64,000 nt of DNA from Candidatus Omnitrophota bacterium (GTDB taxonomy: Bacteria; Hinthialibacterota; Hinthialibacteria; Hinthialibacterales; JAKPRU01): the NCBI GenBank assembly GCA_029570205.1, contig JAKQSI010000032.1, positions 1-64,000 of the forward strand. Reading direction: 5' to 3'. The notes under the pieces are model-generated. The model saw only the letters and a list, made by a program, of their open reading frames with translations. It did no database searches and was not told the DNA's origin. Position 1 is the first letter of the stretch; the number at the start of each line of letters is the position of its first letter. Below are positions 1-8,027 of this stretch, one piece after another. A program made the position numbers and the translations under genes.

Positions 1-232
1 TGACAGGCAGGGACGCCTGTCCTACTGGGGTGACAGGCAGGGACGCCTGTCCTACTGGGGTGACAGGCAGGGACGCCTGTCCTACTGGGGTGACAGGCAG
101 AGACGCCTGTCCTACTGGGGTGACAGGCAGGGACGCCTGTCCTACTGGGATGACAGGCAGGGACGCCTGTCCTACTGGGGTGACAGGCAGGGACGCCTGG
201 GGTGACAGGCAGAGACGCCTGTCCTACTGGGA
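1..232. repeat. 30-bp tandem repeat array, 8 units
   Basis: There are six full 30-bp units from position 1, a shortened 22-bp unit at 181-202, and a last full unit at 203-232. Units are near identical, with G/A changes only. Each holds a 6-bp inverted repeat, ACAGGC and GCCTGT, separated by 6 bases, so each copy can form a hairpin. The unit length is divisible by three, which leaves one frame open by chance. Related single copies occur near 18953, 28660-28750 and 38768. There are no unique spacers, so it is not a CRISPR array. The array may continue beyond the window start. Confidence 0.95.
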
Positions 233-415
233 AGGGTGAGCTTTCTCAGGAGCGAAGCGTGGCAATGTCATTGTTCGAACAAGCAAGCCTGAGATCGCCA
301 CGTCGCAGCCCTTCGCAGACTCCGGGCTGCTCCTCGCGATGACGGGTCAAGCACGGTCTCGGTGGGCCATGCTTTCTTGACGCAATCACCGGCCCCGCCG
401 GTCTCATGCTCGCTA
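233..415 (+). repeat. dispersed repeat element, copy A
   Basis: This non-coding stretch shares several blocks, in the same order, with 28540-28815. They include a block around GGAGCGAAGCG, one reading GCCTGAGATCGCCAC, one reading GCAGACTCCGGGC followed by GCTCCTC, and one reading CAATCACCGGC. It directly follows the 30-bp array here. In the other copy, units of the 30-bp family lie inside the element, so the two repeat types travel together. I see no transposase and no clear terminal repeats. It is probably a short non-autonomous element or an extragenic repeat family. Confidence 0.7.
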
Positions 416-526
416 TATAAGGGTAATGTCCTGACGGAGCCTGTACCGTTCCTCGCGCGAGGGTTTGTCGAATGATACCCTGCGGATACAATCATGTCCG
501 ATCCGCTGCATTGTAAGGACCTTCGA

Positions 527-1528
527 ATGAATCAGAATGTTGTCAAAGTTGCGGTGATAGGCGCGGGATCCCTGGGGCAGCATCACGCAAGAGTGTATGC
601 CGAGCATCCCGATGCTCAACTGGCAGGGATTGTGGATGTGGACAGGGCACGCGCGGAGGAGATTGCCTCGAAATACCGGACCCGCTTCTGTGCCTCCATT
701 GATGAGTTGGACTCGGTGGATGCCGCCAGTGTTGTTGTTCCGACAGAGCAGCACTTTTCTGTCGCTTCCCGGCTGCTGGAACGAGGGGTCCATTGCCTGG
801 TTGAGAAGCCGATGACTCTCTCGACGGAAGATGGCGAGGCGCTCTGCCGCCTGGCCGAGGAGAAGAACCTTATCCTCCAGGTGGGTCATATCGAGCGGTT
901 CAATCCGGCGGTGATGGCACTTAACGAGGTTTTGGAGAATCCGCTGTTTATCGAGGCGCATCGTCTCGGCCCCCCGGCGCCGCGTGTGAAAGATATCGGT
1001 GTGGTAATGGACCTGATGATTCACGACCTGGACCTGATTCTGGCCCTGGTGAAATCGGAAGTCGTAACTCTGGATGCCATCGGAGTGCCCGTTCTGACAC
1101 CCAAAGAAGACATTGCCAACGCCCGGTTGCGATTCGCTTCCGGGTGTATTGCAAATGTCACAGCCAGCCGGATCACAGTCGGACGGCAGAGGAAAATCCG
1201 TATTTTTCAGCCCAACGCCTATCTCTCGCTGGATTACCTGGCCCCCAGCCTGGAGGTTTATCGCAAGGCAGAGGATGGAGACGGAAAGCCGCGAATCGAG
1301 TATGAACAGGTCCATATCGAGTCGCGCGAACCGCTTGAAACAGAACTGTCCTCGTTCCTGGAGGCTGTGCGCGGCGAGCATCCGCCGGTGGTGAATGGGC
1401 GGGATGGCTTACGCGCGCTGCACCTTGCGGAATCCATTACCCGATCCATTAACGAGCAATTTGCGCGATGGCCCATTGAGGCACAAACACCCCCGCTCCC
1501 GTCGGGACAGGGCTGGGGGGGCCAATGA
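527..1528 (+). CDS. Gfo/Idh/MocA oxidoreductase, probable UDP-GlcNAc 3-dehydrogenase (GnnA-like)
   Basis: Predicted NAD-dependent sugar dehydrogenase of 333 residues. The N-terminal Rossmann motif VAVIGAGSLGQHH is followed by the family motif EKPMTLS, with VGHIERFNP and a DLMIHDLDLIL stretch in the substrate half. These features match the branch often found in lipid A gene clusters (UDP-GlcNAc 3-dehydrogenase), but the exact substrate is inferred. I chose the ATG at 527; an in-frame ATG at 494 would add 11 residues. Its stop overlaps the next start (ATGA), making it the first visible gene of a four- or five-gene glycan operon. The last residues, rich in Pro, Gly and Gln, come from a low-complexity C/G-rich stretch that may be a repeat remnant. 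Confidence 0.85.
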   Translation: MNQNVVKVAVIGAGSLGQHHARVYAEHPDAQLAGIVDVDRARAEEIASKYRTRFCASIDELDSVDAASVVVPTEQHFSVASRLLERGVHCLVEKPMTLSTEDGEALCRLAEEKNLILQVGHIERFNPAVMALNEVLENPLFIEAHRLGPPAPRVKDIGVVMDLMIHDLDLILALVKSEVVTLDAIGVPVLTPKEDIANARLRFASGCIANVTASRITVGRQRKIRIFQPNAYLSLDYLAPSLEVYRKAEDGDGKPRIEYEQVHIESREPLETELSSFLEAVRGEHPPVVNGRDGLRALHLAESITRSINEQFARWPIEAQTPPLPSGQGWGGQ

Positions 1529-2685
1529 ATCCGCAAACCCTGTTGGTAATCATTCCCGATCGCCTGAGTGAACTCGTCTCCAAAGGCGAAATAACGCCAC
1601 GGTACTACAATCCCGGAAACCTGTTTCAGAATGTGCATATTCTGATGGTAAACGACGACCGGGTGAATCCGGCGGATTTGCAGGAGACAGCAGGCGATGC
1701 GAATCTGACAATTCACAATTACCCGGCCGATCTGCATCTTTTCTACCGCAGCCTTGGATGGAGACCGTTCTTCTTAAGGGGTTGGGCAGAACCTGCCGTC
1801 CGGTTAGCCGAAGAAATCCGACCCGCATTGATTCGATGCCACGGCAATAAGCTGAACGGCTACCTGGCGAGTCGGATCAAGAAGGCGCTTGGTATTCCGT
1901 ACGTAGTCTCGATACACATCAACCCCGATGAAGATATCAAGGGACGAGCGACTACCCGTCAACAGAGATTCTACCTCCGTGCCATGGAGGCCGTCGGGAG
2001 AGTGACCCTTCGGAACGCAGACCTGGTCATGCCGGTCTACCAGCCGATTGTTCCGTACCTGAAGCGAATGGGCGCGGAACGCTTTGAAGTAGTCTATAAC
2101 ATATTGAACGAGAACCACCTCCAAAAGAAAGATGACTACCGCCTTCATCATCCGGTTCGGATTGTCTCGGTCGGACGACAGATCAGGGAGAAGAATCCCG
2201 ACAATATCATCCGTGCCGTTCAAGCGCTGCCCGATACGCATTTGACCCTGGTCGGGCATGGTTCCTATCATGAGTACCTTCGGAACCTGGTACAGGAACT
2301 CGGATTGCAGGACCGCGTCGATTTCCGCCCGGCGGTCCCGAACAGCGAATTGTGCAGCCTATTGCCCGAATTTGATATTTTTGCCGTTCACACGGAGTAC
2401 TGGGAGATCAGCAAATCCGTTCTCGAGGCCTTACTGACCGGGCTGCCGGTCGTTATCAATCGCCGAGTCGGAGAACCGGTTCCGGAACTGGAAGGCGATT
2501 TTGTCCTGAAGGTCAACAATACTGTGGAAGAATACACCGCTGCACTGAAACGCTTAATTGAAGATGATATATATCGCGAACAACTTGGCCGCCGCGCCTA
2601 TGAACATGCCCAGGAACACTGGTCCCCAAAGAAAATGGAGGCGCGTGTCGTGGAAATCTACCGGAAGTTGATGAAACCGGCATGA
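1525..2685 (+). CDS. glycosyltransferase family 4 (GT-B fold)
   Basis: 386 residues, with an N-terminal acceptor domain and a C-terminal GT1/GT4 nucleotide-sugar-binding domain. The latter includes RIVSVGRQIREKNP, the THLTLVGHGSYHEYL strand, and a late glutamate pair in EISKSVLEALLTGLP, the usual E-x7-E position. It should transfer a sugar from a nucleotide donor onto a glycan or lipid carrier on the cytoplasmic side. It overlaps both neighbours by 4 bp (ATGA), so it is translationally coupled between the dehydrogenase and the 2-epimerase. Donor and acceptor cannot be told from sequence. Confidence 0.9.
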   Translation: MNPQTLLVIIPDRLSELVSKGEITPRYYNPGNLFQNVHILMVNDDRVNPADLQETAGDANLTIHNYPADLHLFYRSLGWRPFFLRGWAEPAVRLAEEIRPALIRCHGNKLNGYLASRIKKALGIPYVVSIHINPDEDIKGRATTRQQRFYLRAMEAVGRVTLRNADLVMPVYQPIVPYLKRMGAERFEVVYNILNENHLQKKDDYRLHHPVRIVSVGRQIREKNPDNIIRAVQALPDTHLTLVGHGSYHEYLRNLVQELGLQDRVDFRPAVPNSELCSLLPEFDIFAVHTEYWEISKSVLEALLTGLPVVINRRVGEPVPELEGDFVLKVNNTVEEYTAALKRLIEDDIYREQLGRRAYEHAQEHWSPKKMEARVVEIYRKLMKPA

Positions 2686-3803
2686 TCCTGTCTCCTCCCG
2701 TTCTTATTCATCTTGTCGCGGGTGCGCGCCCGAACTTTATGAAGATCGCGCCGCTGTATAAGGCGTTGTGCGCGGAGCCGGAATATTTCCGCCCGCAGAT
2801 CGTCCACACCGGCCAGCATTACGATGCGAATATGTCGGAGACTTTCTTTCGGGAGTTTCAACTACCGGAACCTGATCTGTACCTGGGAGTCGGTTCCGGA
2901 AGCCATGGGCAACAAACCGCAAAAGTTATGACGGCGTACGAAGAAATCTGTCTGCGACAGCCTCCACAGCTGACAGTTGTAGTCGGCGATGTCAACTCCA
3001 CGATGGCGTGCGCGATTACCGCGAAGAAGCTGAATTTGCCCGTGGCCCACCTCGAAGCCGGACTGCGCAGCCGTGACCGCACAATGCCCGAGGAAATCAA
3101 TCGTGTAATTACCGATACCATCGCCGATATTCTGTGGACCCCTTCACCCGATGCGGACGACAATCTGAAACGCGAAGGAGTTTCGGAGAACCGCATCCGA
3201 CGGGTCGGGAATATCATGATCGACACGTTGCGGATGAATGAAACCGCTGTTCAATCCCGAAAGAAGTACCTGGAATTCGGACTGAAGCCGAAGCGTTATG
3301 GAGTAATGACTCTCCATCGTCCTTCCAATGTGGATCGGAGAGAACCGCTGGAAACTATTGTTCACGCTGTACGGACCTGCTCCGAACAACTGCCGATTGT
3401 CTTCTTGATTCATCCAAGAACGAAACATCGGCTGGAAGAATTCGGCCTCTGGCAGGATTTGGAAAGATGCCCCAATGTTCATCGGGCGGAGCCGCAGGGA
3501 TATGCGGATTTCCTGAGCCTGGTGTTAAACTCCGCCTTTGTAGTTACAGATTCCGGTGGCATACAGGAAGAGACAACTGTCCTCAACATCCCATGTCTTA
3601 CGCTACGGGAGAACACGGAGCGGCCGATCACCATTCTGCAAGGCACAAACGAGCTGGTGCGTGCGGACACGCTTTTGAACTGTCTTTCCGGAATTCTTAG
3701 CGGCAAATGGAAACAGGGGACTGTGCCGGATCTGTGGGATGGAAACACATCCGCGCGGATTGTACGGCATCTCAAAGAGATTATTGCGGCGTCTGTCTCA
3801 TGA
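2682..3803 (+). CDS. wecB: UDP-N-acetylglucosamine 2-epimerase (non-hydrolysing)
   Basis: 373 residues, the usual length for the family that interconverts UDP-GlcNAc and UDP-ManNAc. Typical segments are GARPNFMKIAPL at the N-terminus, the TGQHYDANMSETFF loop, VVGDVNSTMA, HLEAGLRS, PEEINRVITD, TLHRPSNVD, and the nucleotide-binding DSGGIQEE followed by a TERPIT-like turn. The product would feed ManNAc or ManNAcA into a surface polysaccharide. It sits between a GT4 and a deacetylase with 4-bp overlaps on both sides. The nucleotide-sugar dehydrogenase at 39891-41228 could act on the same pool, but lies 36 kb away. Confidence 0.95.
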   Translation: MILSPPVLIHLVAGARPNFMKIAPLYKALCAEPEYFRPQIVHTGQHYDANMSETFFREFQLPEPDLYLGVGSGSHGQQTAKVMTAYEEICLRQPPQLTVVVGDVNSTMACAITAKKLNLPVAHLEAGLRSRDRTMPEEINRVITDTIADILWTPSPDADDNLKREGVSENRIRRVGNIMIDTLRMNETAVQSRKKYLEFGLKPKRYGVMTLHRPSNVDRREPLETIVHAVRTCSEQLPIVFLIHPRTKHRLEEFGLWQDLERCPNVHRAEPQGYADFLSLVLNSAFVVTDSGGIQEETTVLNIPCLTLRENTERPITILQGTNELVRADTLLNCLSGILSGKWKQGTVPDLWDGNTSARIVRHLKEIIAASVS

Positions 3804-4702
3804 ACTTGCAGATTCTAAAGAACGCTATTCGGTCTCCGCGTCAAACCGCGCTGCAAGTCATTGCGCGGAGACAACCGACGTGGCTATTTCGAAACTACGT
3901 TTGCCTGGCGCGAAAACAGGGACTTACTCGACCGACACTGATACTATCTTTTGACTGTGACAGAGACCGCGATGCCGAGGCCGCTCTCGATGTAACCGGG
4001 CAGTTAATGGAGATCGGTATTTGTCCTGTGTTTGCAGTTCCGGGGACTAATCTTGAGCAGAACGGAGATATTTATCGGGAAATCGCATTGAGGGGTTGTG
4101 AGTTTATCAACCACGGGTATCTCCCTCATGCATACTGGGACGACGAGAATGCCCGATTTGAAAGTTGCACCTTTTATCATGAAATGCGTCCGGAGGACAT
4201 CGCGGAGGATATCCGTAAGGGGCATGAAACGCTGGTAAAGATATTGGGCAAGGCTCCAGACGGATTTCGAGGTCCCCATTTTGGCACGTTTCAAAAGAAA
4301 TCCCAACTGCGATTTCTTCATAGAACTTTGCGCGACCTGGGTTACCGCTATTCCTCCTCGACAACCCCATGGTATGGATTTCTTCATGGCCCGCTGTATC
4401 GCACACAGTCGGGGATTGTGGAAATCCCCGTATCGGGATGTTTCGATGCGCCGTTGAATATTCTCGACTCCTGGTCCTTCTTCTCCGGAAGAAAGGAGCG
4501 ACTCACCCCGCAAGACTACCGTGATCAACTGGTAAAAATGGTAGACTATTTTGCCGCCGGCGATTCTCCGGCATTGCTGAATTTTTATGCCGATCCATCG
4601 CATGTCGCGGGACGGAGTGAGTTCTTCGACGCGATGTGTTATGCTTCGGAACGGATTCACATTTGGCGGAGTTTCCAGGAGATGCTGGATTCGAATGGCT
4701 GA
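3800..4702 (+). CDS. polysaccharide deacetylase-like protein (NodB fold)
   Basis: 300 residues. The NodB-type motifs are visible: the first acidic motif SFDCDRD near residue 50, a metal-binding-like NHGYLPH, and FRGPHFG corresponding to the RxPHG motif. This suggests metal-dependent removal of acetyl groups from an amino sugar in a glycan or lipid-linked intermediate. The start at 3800 overlaps the wecB stop (ATGA); an upstream in-frame start at 3707 would run far into wecB and is unlikely. There is no signal peptide, so it probably acts on a cytoplasmic precursor. Its 3' end overlaps the short gene that follows. Confidence 0.85.
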   Translation: MNLQILKNAIRSPRQTALQVIARRQPTWLFRNYVCLARKQGLTRPTLILSFDCDRDRDAEAALDVTGQLMEIGICPVFAVPGTNLEQNGDIYREIALRGCEFINHGYLPHAYWDDENARFESCTFYHEMRPEDIAEDIRKGHETLVKILGKAPDGFRGPHFGTFQKKSQLRFLHRTLRDLGYRYSSSTTPWYGFLHGPLYRTQSGIVEIPVSGCFDAPLNILDSWSFFSGRKERLTPQDYRDQLVKMVDYFAAGDSPALLNFYADPSHVAGRSEFFDAMCYASERIHIWRSFQEMLDSNG

Positions 4703-4952
4703 GACGGTGTACCTGTTTCATACCTGGCCGGTCACGCAGAAAGAAATGCGGGATCTTTTTTCGCCTTTCAGCCGGGAATTGCGGATCAAGGTATTGGGGA
4801 CGGATTTGGAGGGATGTTTTCAGTTCCTGATGCCGGGTTTGCGCGATTACATTCCGACCATTGTAAAGAAGTCCTGGGCGCGACGCTGGGGCTGGAGTCT
4901 GTGGATTTATGGGAAATCCCGTGCGCCAGACCCAAGCCGGTCTGCGGGGTAG
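4695..4952 (+). CDS. short ORF at the end of the glycan operon, possibly a truncated gene
   Basis: 85 residues, starting inside the last codons of the deacetylase gene as the earlier operon members do. The N-terminal part (VYLFHTWPVTQKEM, then IKVLGTDLEG) looks like real protein with alternating hydrophobic segments. The C-terminal part is rich in Arg, Pro and Ser and stops just before the convergent pseudopilin gene. I do not recognise a family. It may be the 5' remnant of a glycan-operon gene cut by a rearrangement, since 4814-4970 is open in a second frame. Alternatively it is a genuine small protein. Confidence 0.4.
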   Translation: MAETVYLFHTWPVTQKEMRDLFSPFSRELRIKVLGTDLEGCFQFLMPGLRDYIPTIVKKSWARRWGWSLWIYGKSRAPDPSRSAG

Positions 4953-4971
4953 GCCACGAGAACATATTTAT

Positions 4972-5607
4972 TTATTCCCAAAAATCGCCGCCGATATCGT
5001 GCTCATAAGTTCCATCGACATCGCGGAGTTTCCGGGATTTCCAGATATCCCCGCTGGAGGCCAGCCCGTTGCTGGAACTATAAGGGATGGCATTCCGGTT
5101 CGGACGCCAGTCTCCGTAATCGCCATCCGGTCCGGCAGCAAAAATCAGGTAGTGACTGCCGATCGTATTTGAACAATTAAAATCCTCGTAACCATAAAAA
5201 ACGCCTCGCCCGAAAGGATCATACGGGATGGAGCTGATGTAGTTGACCGGTGTGGTCAACAACTGCCAGATCCGCCCGTCGAAGTGAAGTGAATCAATTT
5301 CCACCATGGTCTGACCCACGGCGTTCGGGGTCAAGCCGAAAGGTCGCCAACCCGTGGGGAAACAGCATTTGTCGGTGTTGTCGCAGTCGTTGCCGTCGAT
5401 CGGCCAAAGACCGCTGTCCATCTGGCGTGTGACCGCCTGTTGATCCAACATGCGGACATCCGCCTTGGTCCGCGCGAGTTTCGCCCGGATTTGTGCGTTG
5501 AGGAAATTGGGAACGGCGATGGCCGCAAGGATACCGATGATCGCAACGACGATCAGCAGCTCGATCAGGGTAAAACCGACTTGATGGCGATTCCCAGCCG
5601 GACACAT
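4972..5607 (-). CDS. type II secretion / type IV pilin-like pseudopilin
   Basis: 211 residues from the ATG at 5607, which is preceded by a strong AGGAGGT ribosome-binding site. The class III signal is clear: a short basic leader ends at Gly11, followed by FTLIELLIVVAIIGIL, with Glu at +5 and a long hydrophobic helix. The globular part includes an AAGPDG motif common in GspG-like proteins of candidate phyla. It would be cleaved by prepilin peptidase and assembled into a pilus or pseudopilus, or be anchored alone in the inner membrane. No other pilus gene is nearby, so it is an orphan. It converges with the glycan operon. Confidence 0.85.
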   Translation of the reverse strand: MCPAGNRHQVGFTLIELLIVVAIIGILAAIAVPNFLNAQIRAKLARTKADVRMLDQQAVTRQMDSGLWPIDGNDCDNTDKCCFPTGWRPFGLTPNAVGQTMVEIDSLHFDGRIWQLLTTPVNYISSIPYDPFGRGVFYGYEDFNCSNTIGSHYLIFAAGPDGDYGDWRPNRNAIPYSSSNGLASSGDIWKSRKLRDVDGTYEHDIGGDFWE

Positions 5608-5952
5608 TGTGCGATACCTCCTGAAGCGTCGCAGACTTTCGATGCAATGGAAACCCAATCGTAATACGAAATGGTTTTTCATTATAGTACACCACCTGTT
5701 CGCCGGCGATCCCGCAACGTGGCCCGGAAAGTGTGCGGAGGCGCTTGGCGGGAAAGGGAACAGCTCCACAGTCGAACTAATGATACAGATAGATATTGTT
5801 TTCTAAAGAAATGACTTGAAAGAAATCAAAATAACAGGTAAAACATGACAGGGGTACGTCAAAAACCAAACGGACAAACGGGGCAGTTTTCGAGCGGATC
5901 CAACAACAGGAAGAACCGATAACCATAATATCTAATGGAAGGATAAACCGTT
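5608..5952. other. intergenic region between divergent pseudopilin and cysK
   Basis: About 345 bases between two divergent genes. It is A-rich near 5800-5850 and should hold the promoters of both. I see no clear hexamer pair, riboswitch or repeat. An AGGA ribosome-binding site precedes the cysK ATG. Confidence 0.5.
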
Positions 5953-6909
5953 ATGGCAAAGATATTCGATGATAACAGCCGCAGTATCGGGAACACCCCG
6001 CTGGTTCGACTCAACCGAATCACCAGGGGATTTCCGGCGACAGTGATCGCCAAAATTGAGGGGCGGAATCCGGCCTATTCGGTGAAGTGTCGTGTCGGCG
6101 CAGCAATGATCTGGGCAGCGGAACGAGAAGGCCGTCTCAAACCGGGTTCGCGGGATGTCATAGTGGTGGAACCTACCAGCGGCAATACCGGTATTGCCCT
6201 GGCCTCTGTCTGCGCGCTGCGCGGTTATCCGCTGTTGCTGACCATGCCGGAGACGATGTCGATTGAGCGCCGCAAAATGCTTGCCGTATTCGGGGCGCGG
6301 TTGGCGCTGACCGATGGGGCGAAGGGTATGGACGGTGCGGTGGCCAGGGCCGAGGAGATTCTTGCCTCGGATCCATCCAGGCATTTCATGCCGCAACAGT
6401 TCAAAAATCCGGCCAATCCGGAGGTCCATTACAAGACCACCGGCCCGGAGATCTGGAACGACACGGACGGCAAGATCGATATTTTCGTATGCGGTGTCGG
6501 CACGGGGGGAACCATCACGGGTGTCACTCGCTATATCAAAGAGAAACAGCACAAGCCGATCCGGTCGGTTGCAGTGGAGCCGGCCCGTTCGGCTGTTCTC
6601 ACGGCCATCCGCTACGGTGAGGAGCCGAAACCGGGTCCGCACAAGATTGAGGGGATTGGCGCAGGGTTCAAACCGGATGTTCTTGACCTGAGCCTGATCG
6701 ATGACATCGCGACCGTATCCGATGAAGAATCGTTTGAATATGCGCGCCGTCTTCATCTTGAAGAGGGAATTACCTGCGGCATTTCCAGCGGTGCGGCAGT
6801 GGCCGTGGCCTGCCGATATGCGACTCTGCCGGAGAACAGGGGGAAGTTAATCGCGACCATTCTGCCCGATGCCGGCGAGCGCTACCTGAGCACGGCGCTG
6901 TTCGAGTAA
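5953..6909 (+). CDS. cysK: cysteine synthase A (O-acetylserine sulfhydrylase)
   Basis: 318 residues, the normal length for this PLP enzyme, which makes L-cysteine from O-acetylserine and sulfide in the cytoplasm. The PLP lysine is Lys45 in [11 protein letters not shown]. The substrate-binding loop [11 protein letters not shown] is near 73-83, the phosphate-binding loop GTGGT at 183-187, and the late GISSGAAVA motif is present. The VKCRVG form resembles the CysK branch more than CysM. It is monocistronic, with no sulfur genes beside it. The last residues (TALFE) match the usual end of the family. Confidence 0.95.
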   Translation: MAKIFDDNSRSIGNTPLVRLNRITRGFPATVIAKIEGRNPAYSVKCRVGAAMIWAAEREGRLKPGSRDVIVVEPTSGNTGIALASVCALRGYPLLLTMPETMSIERRKMLAVFGARLALTDGAKGMDGAVARAEEILASDPSRHFMPQQFKNPANPEVHYKTTGPEIWNDTDGKIDIFVCGVGTGGTITGVTRYIKEKQHKPIRSVAVEPARSAVLTAIRYGEEPKPGPHKIEGIGAGFKPDVLDLSLIDDIATVSDEESFEYARRLHLEEGITCGISSGAAVAVACRYATLPENRGKLIATILPDAGERYLSTALFE

Positions 6910-7084
6910 AAGAGTCGGCAACACTACGAAAAGAACAACAGGAAAATGAGTACAACAGACCGGCAGGCCTCGCTCTTCATCGAATTGGAAGATAGTGAAG
7001 ATATCCGGGCCGACATTGACCGGGGGTTCCGGAAATCGGTCTTATGAGTTGACCGGCAAGATAACAGAGAAATGAGGGTGGGGG

Positions 7085-7140
7085 TAAGTCTATGAATTCG
7101 CCCCTGTGTGTCTTCTCCAATCGTTGGGGGAGAAGGTTCT
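7085..7140. repeat. dispersed palindromic repeat (CCCC...AATCGTTGGGGGAGAAG type)
   Basis: The stretch with CCCCTGTGTGTCTTCTCC, AATCGTT and GGGGGAGAAG is the inverse of a related copy at 39826-39870. It lies in the 250-base gap between cysK and the convergent BtuF-like gene. The rest of that gap holds only a 33-codon ORF (6946-7047) that I do not trust. Confidence 0.55.
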
Positions 7141-7160
7141 GGGCCGGTTTGTGGGTAGGA

Positions 7161-8027
7161 TTACCGCCCGTCCGTGCAGGATTGAGATTTCTGTTCGTTT
7201 AAGTCCGGATGCAGGCGCTTGCAAATCATATCGACCGATTTCACAAAGGAAGAGAAACAGGGAAGTGTTACCTGGGGGGACTTAATCAGAATGAACTCGC
7301 ATCGGCTAAGCGGGGGAAACTGGGAATAGACGGGTTTGCGCTCCTCCAATGAGGCTACTTCTGAGAGAATGAGAATCACCTCCGGTTTGCGGGCAATTAC
7401 GGATTCCATGGATACAATGGGATAGGCAACAGGGGAATCCGCGAAAATATTTTCCCCGCCTGCCCTTTCGACAATGGCATGAGCGAATCCCCTGGAGGAC
7501 ACCGTCATCAACGGCCTGTGCCAGATCTCGATAAACACGCGCCTTTTCGGATGATTTTCAAGACGCTTGGCAACGGTTTGGAGTTGTTCCTGCCATTCCC
7601 GGAGTTTTTGTTCGGCGCGCGGTTGAACATGGAGACGGTCGCCCAGTGTCAGGAACGCTTTCTCCAAATCCTTTTCGGTTCGAGAAGGTCCCAGAGCGAG
7701 AATCGGGATTCCCAATTTTTTGATTCGATCTATCGTCGTGGGTTTGTTGGACTCCACATCCGCGATGACCAATGTGGGCTGAAGGCGCGCAATACGCTCC
7801 AGGTTGGGAGCCATCTGAGAACCGATGATTTCCGCATTGGCGGCATCCGCCGGCCGCTTGCAGAACTCGGTCATGCCGACCAGAGATGAGCCGAGTTCCA
7901 GGTCTGCGATCATTTGTGTCCCGGATGGAACCAGGGAGACAATGCGGTGTGCCGGACTGTCCGGCTCGCAGAAGAGCATGTCCGCTACTGGGAGAAGAAA
8001 AAGAAAGAACCATATAGTTCTATGCAT
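7161..8027 (-). CDS. BtuF-like periplasmic corrinoid/metal-chelate binding protein
   Basis: 288 residues. A hydrophobic signal segment (FFLFLLPVADMLFC) is followed by a helical-backbone metal-receptor domain. IVSLVPSGTQMIADLELG is the typical first strand and helix, then EIIGSQMAPNLERIARLQP, LVIADV, the long interdomain helix near 120-160, and SMESVIARKPEVILIL. These match the BtuF/FepB class, which hands cobalamin or siderophores to an ABC importer. The start at 8027 overlaps the upstream stop as TGATG, indicating coupling. It is the third gene behind a cobalamin riboswitch, which makes B12 or a related corrinoid the likely ligand. No BtuCD genes follow. The Cys after the signal is not in a canonical lipobox. 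Confidence 0.85.
   Translation of the reverse strand: MHRTIWFFLFLLPVADMLFCEPDSPAHRIVSLVPSGTQMIADLELGSSLVGMTEFCKRPADAANAEIIGSQMAPNLERIARLQPTLVIADVESNKPTTIDRIKKLGIPILALGPSRTEKDLEKAFLTLGDRLHVQPRAEQKLREWQEQLQTVAKRLENHPKRRVFIEIWHRPLMTVSSRGFAHAIVERAGGENIFADSPVAYPIVSMESVIARKPEVILILSEVASLEERKPVYSQFPPLSRCEFILIKSPQVTLPCFSSFVKSVDMICKRLHPDLNEQKSQSCTDGR

Noticed and set aside
1-232. CRISPR array
   Set aside because: The 30-bp units are directly adjacent, with no unique spacers, and no cas gene is in the window.
30-239. 69-codon ORF across the tandem repeat
   Set aside because: Open only because the unit length is a multiple of three; it has no ribosome-binding site and no protein character beyond the repeat.
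6946-7047. 33-codon ORF after cysK
   Set aside because: Too short, with a poor ribosome-binding site and no recognisable family; it could equally be chance.
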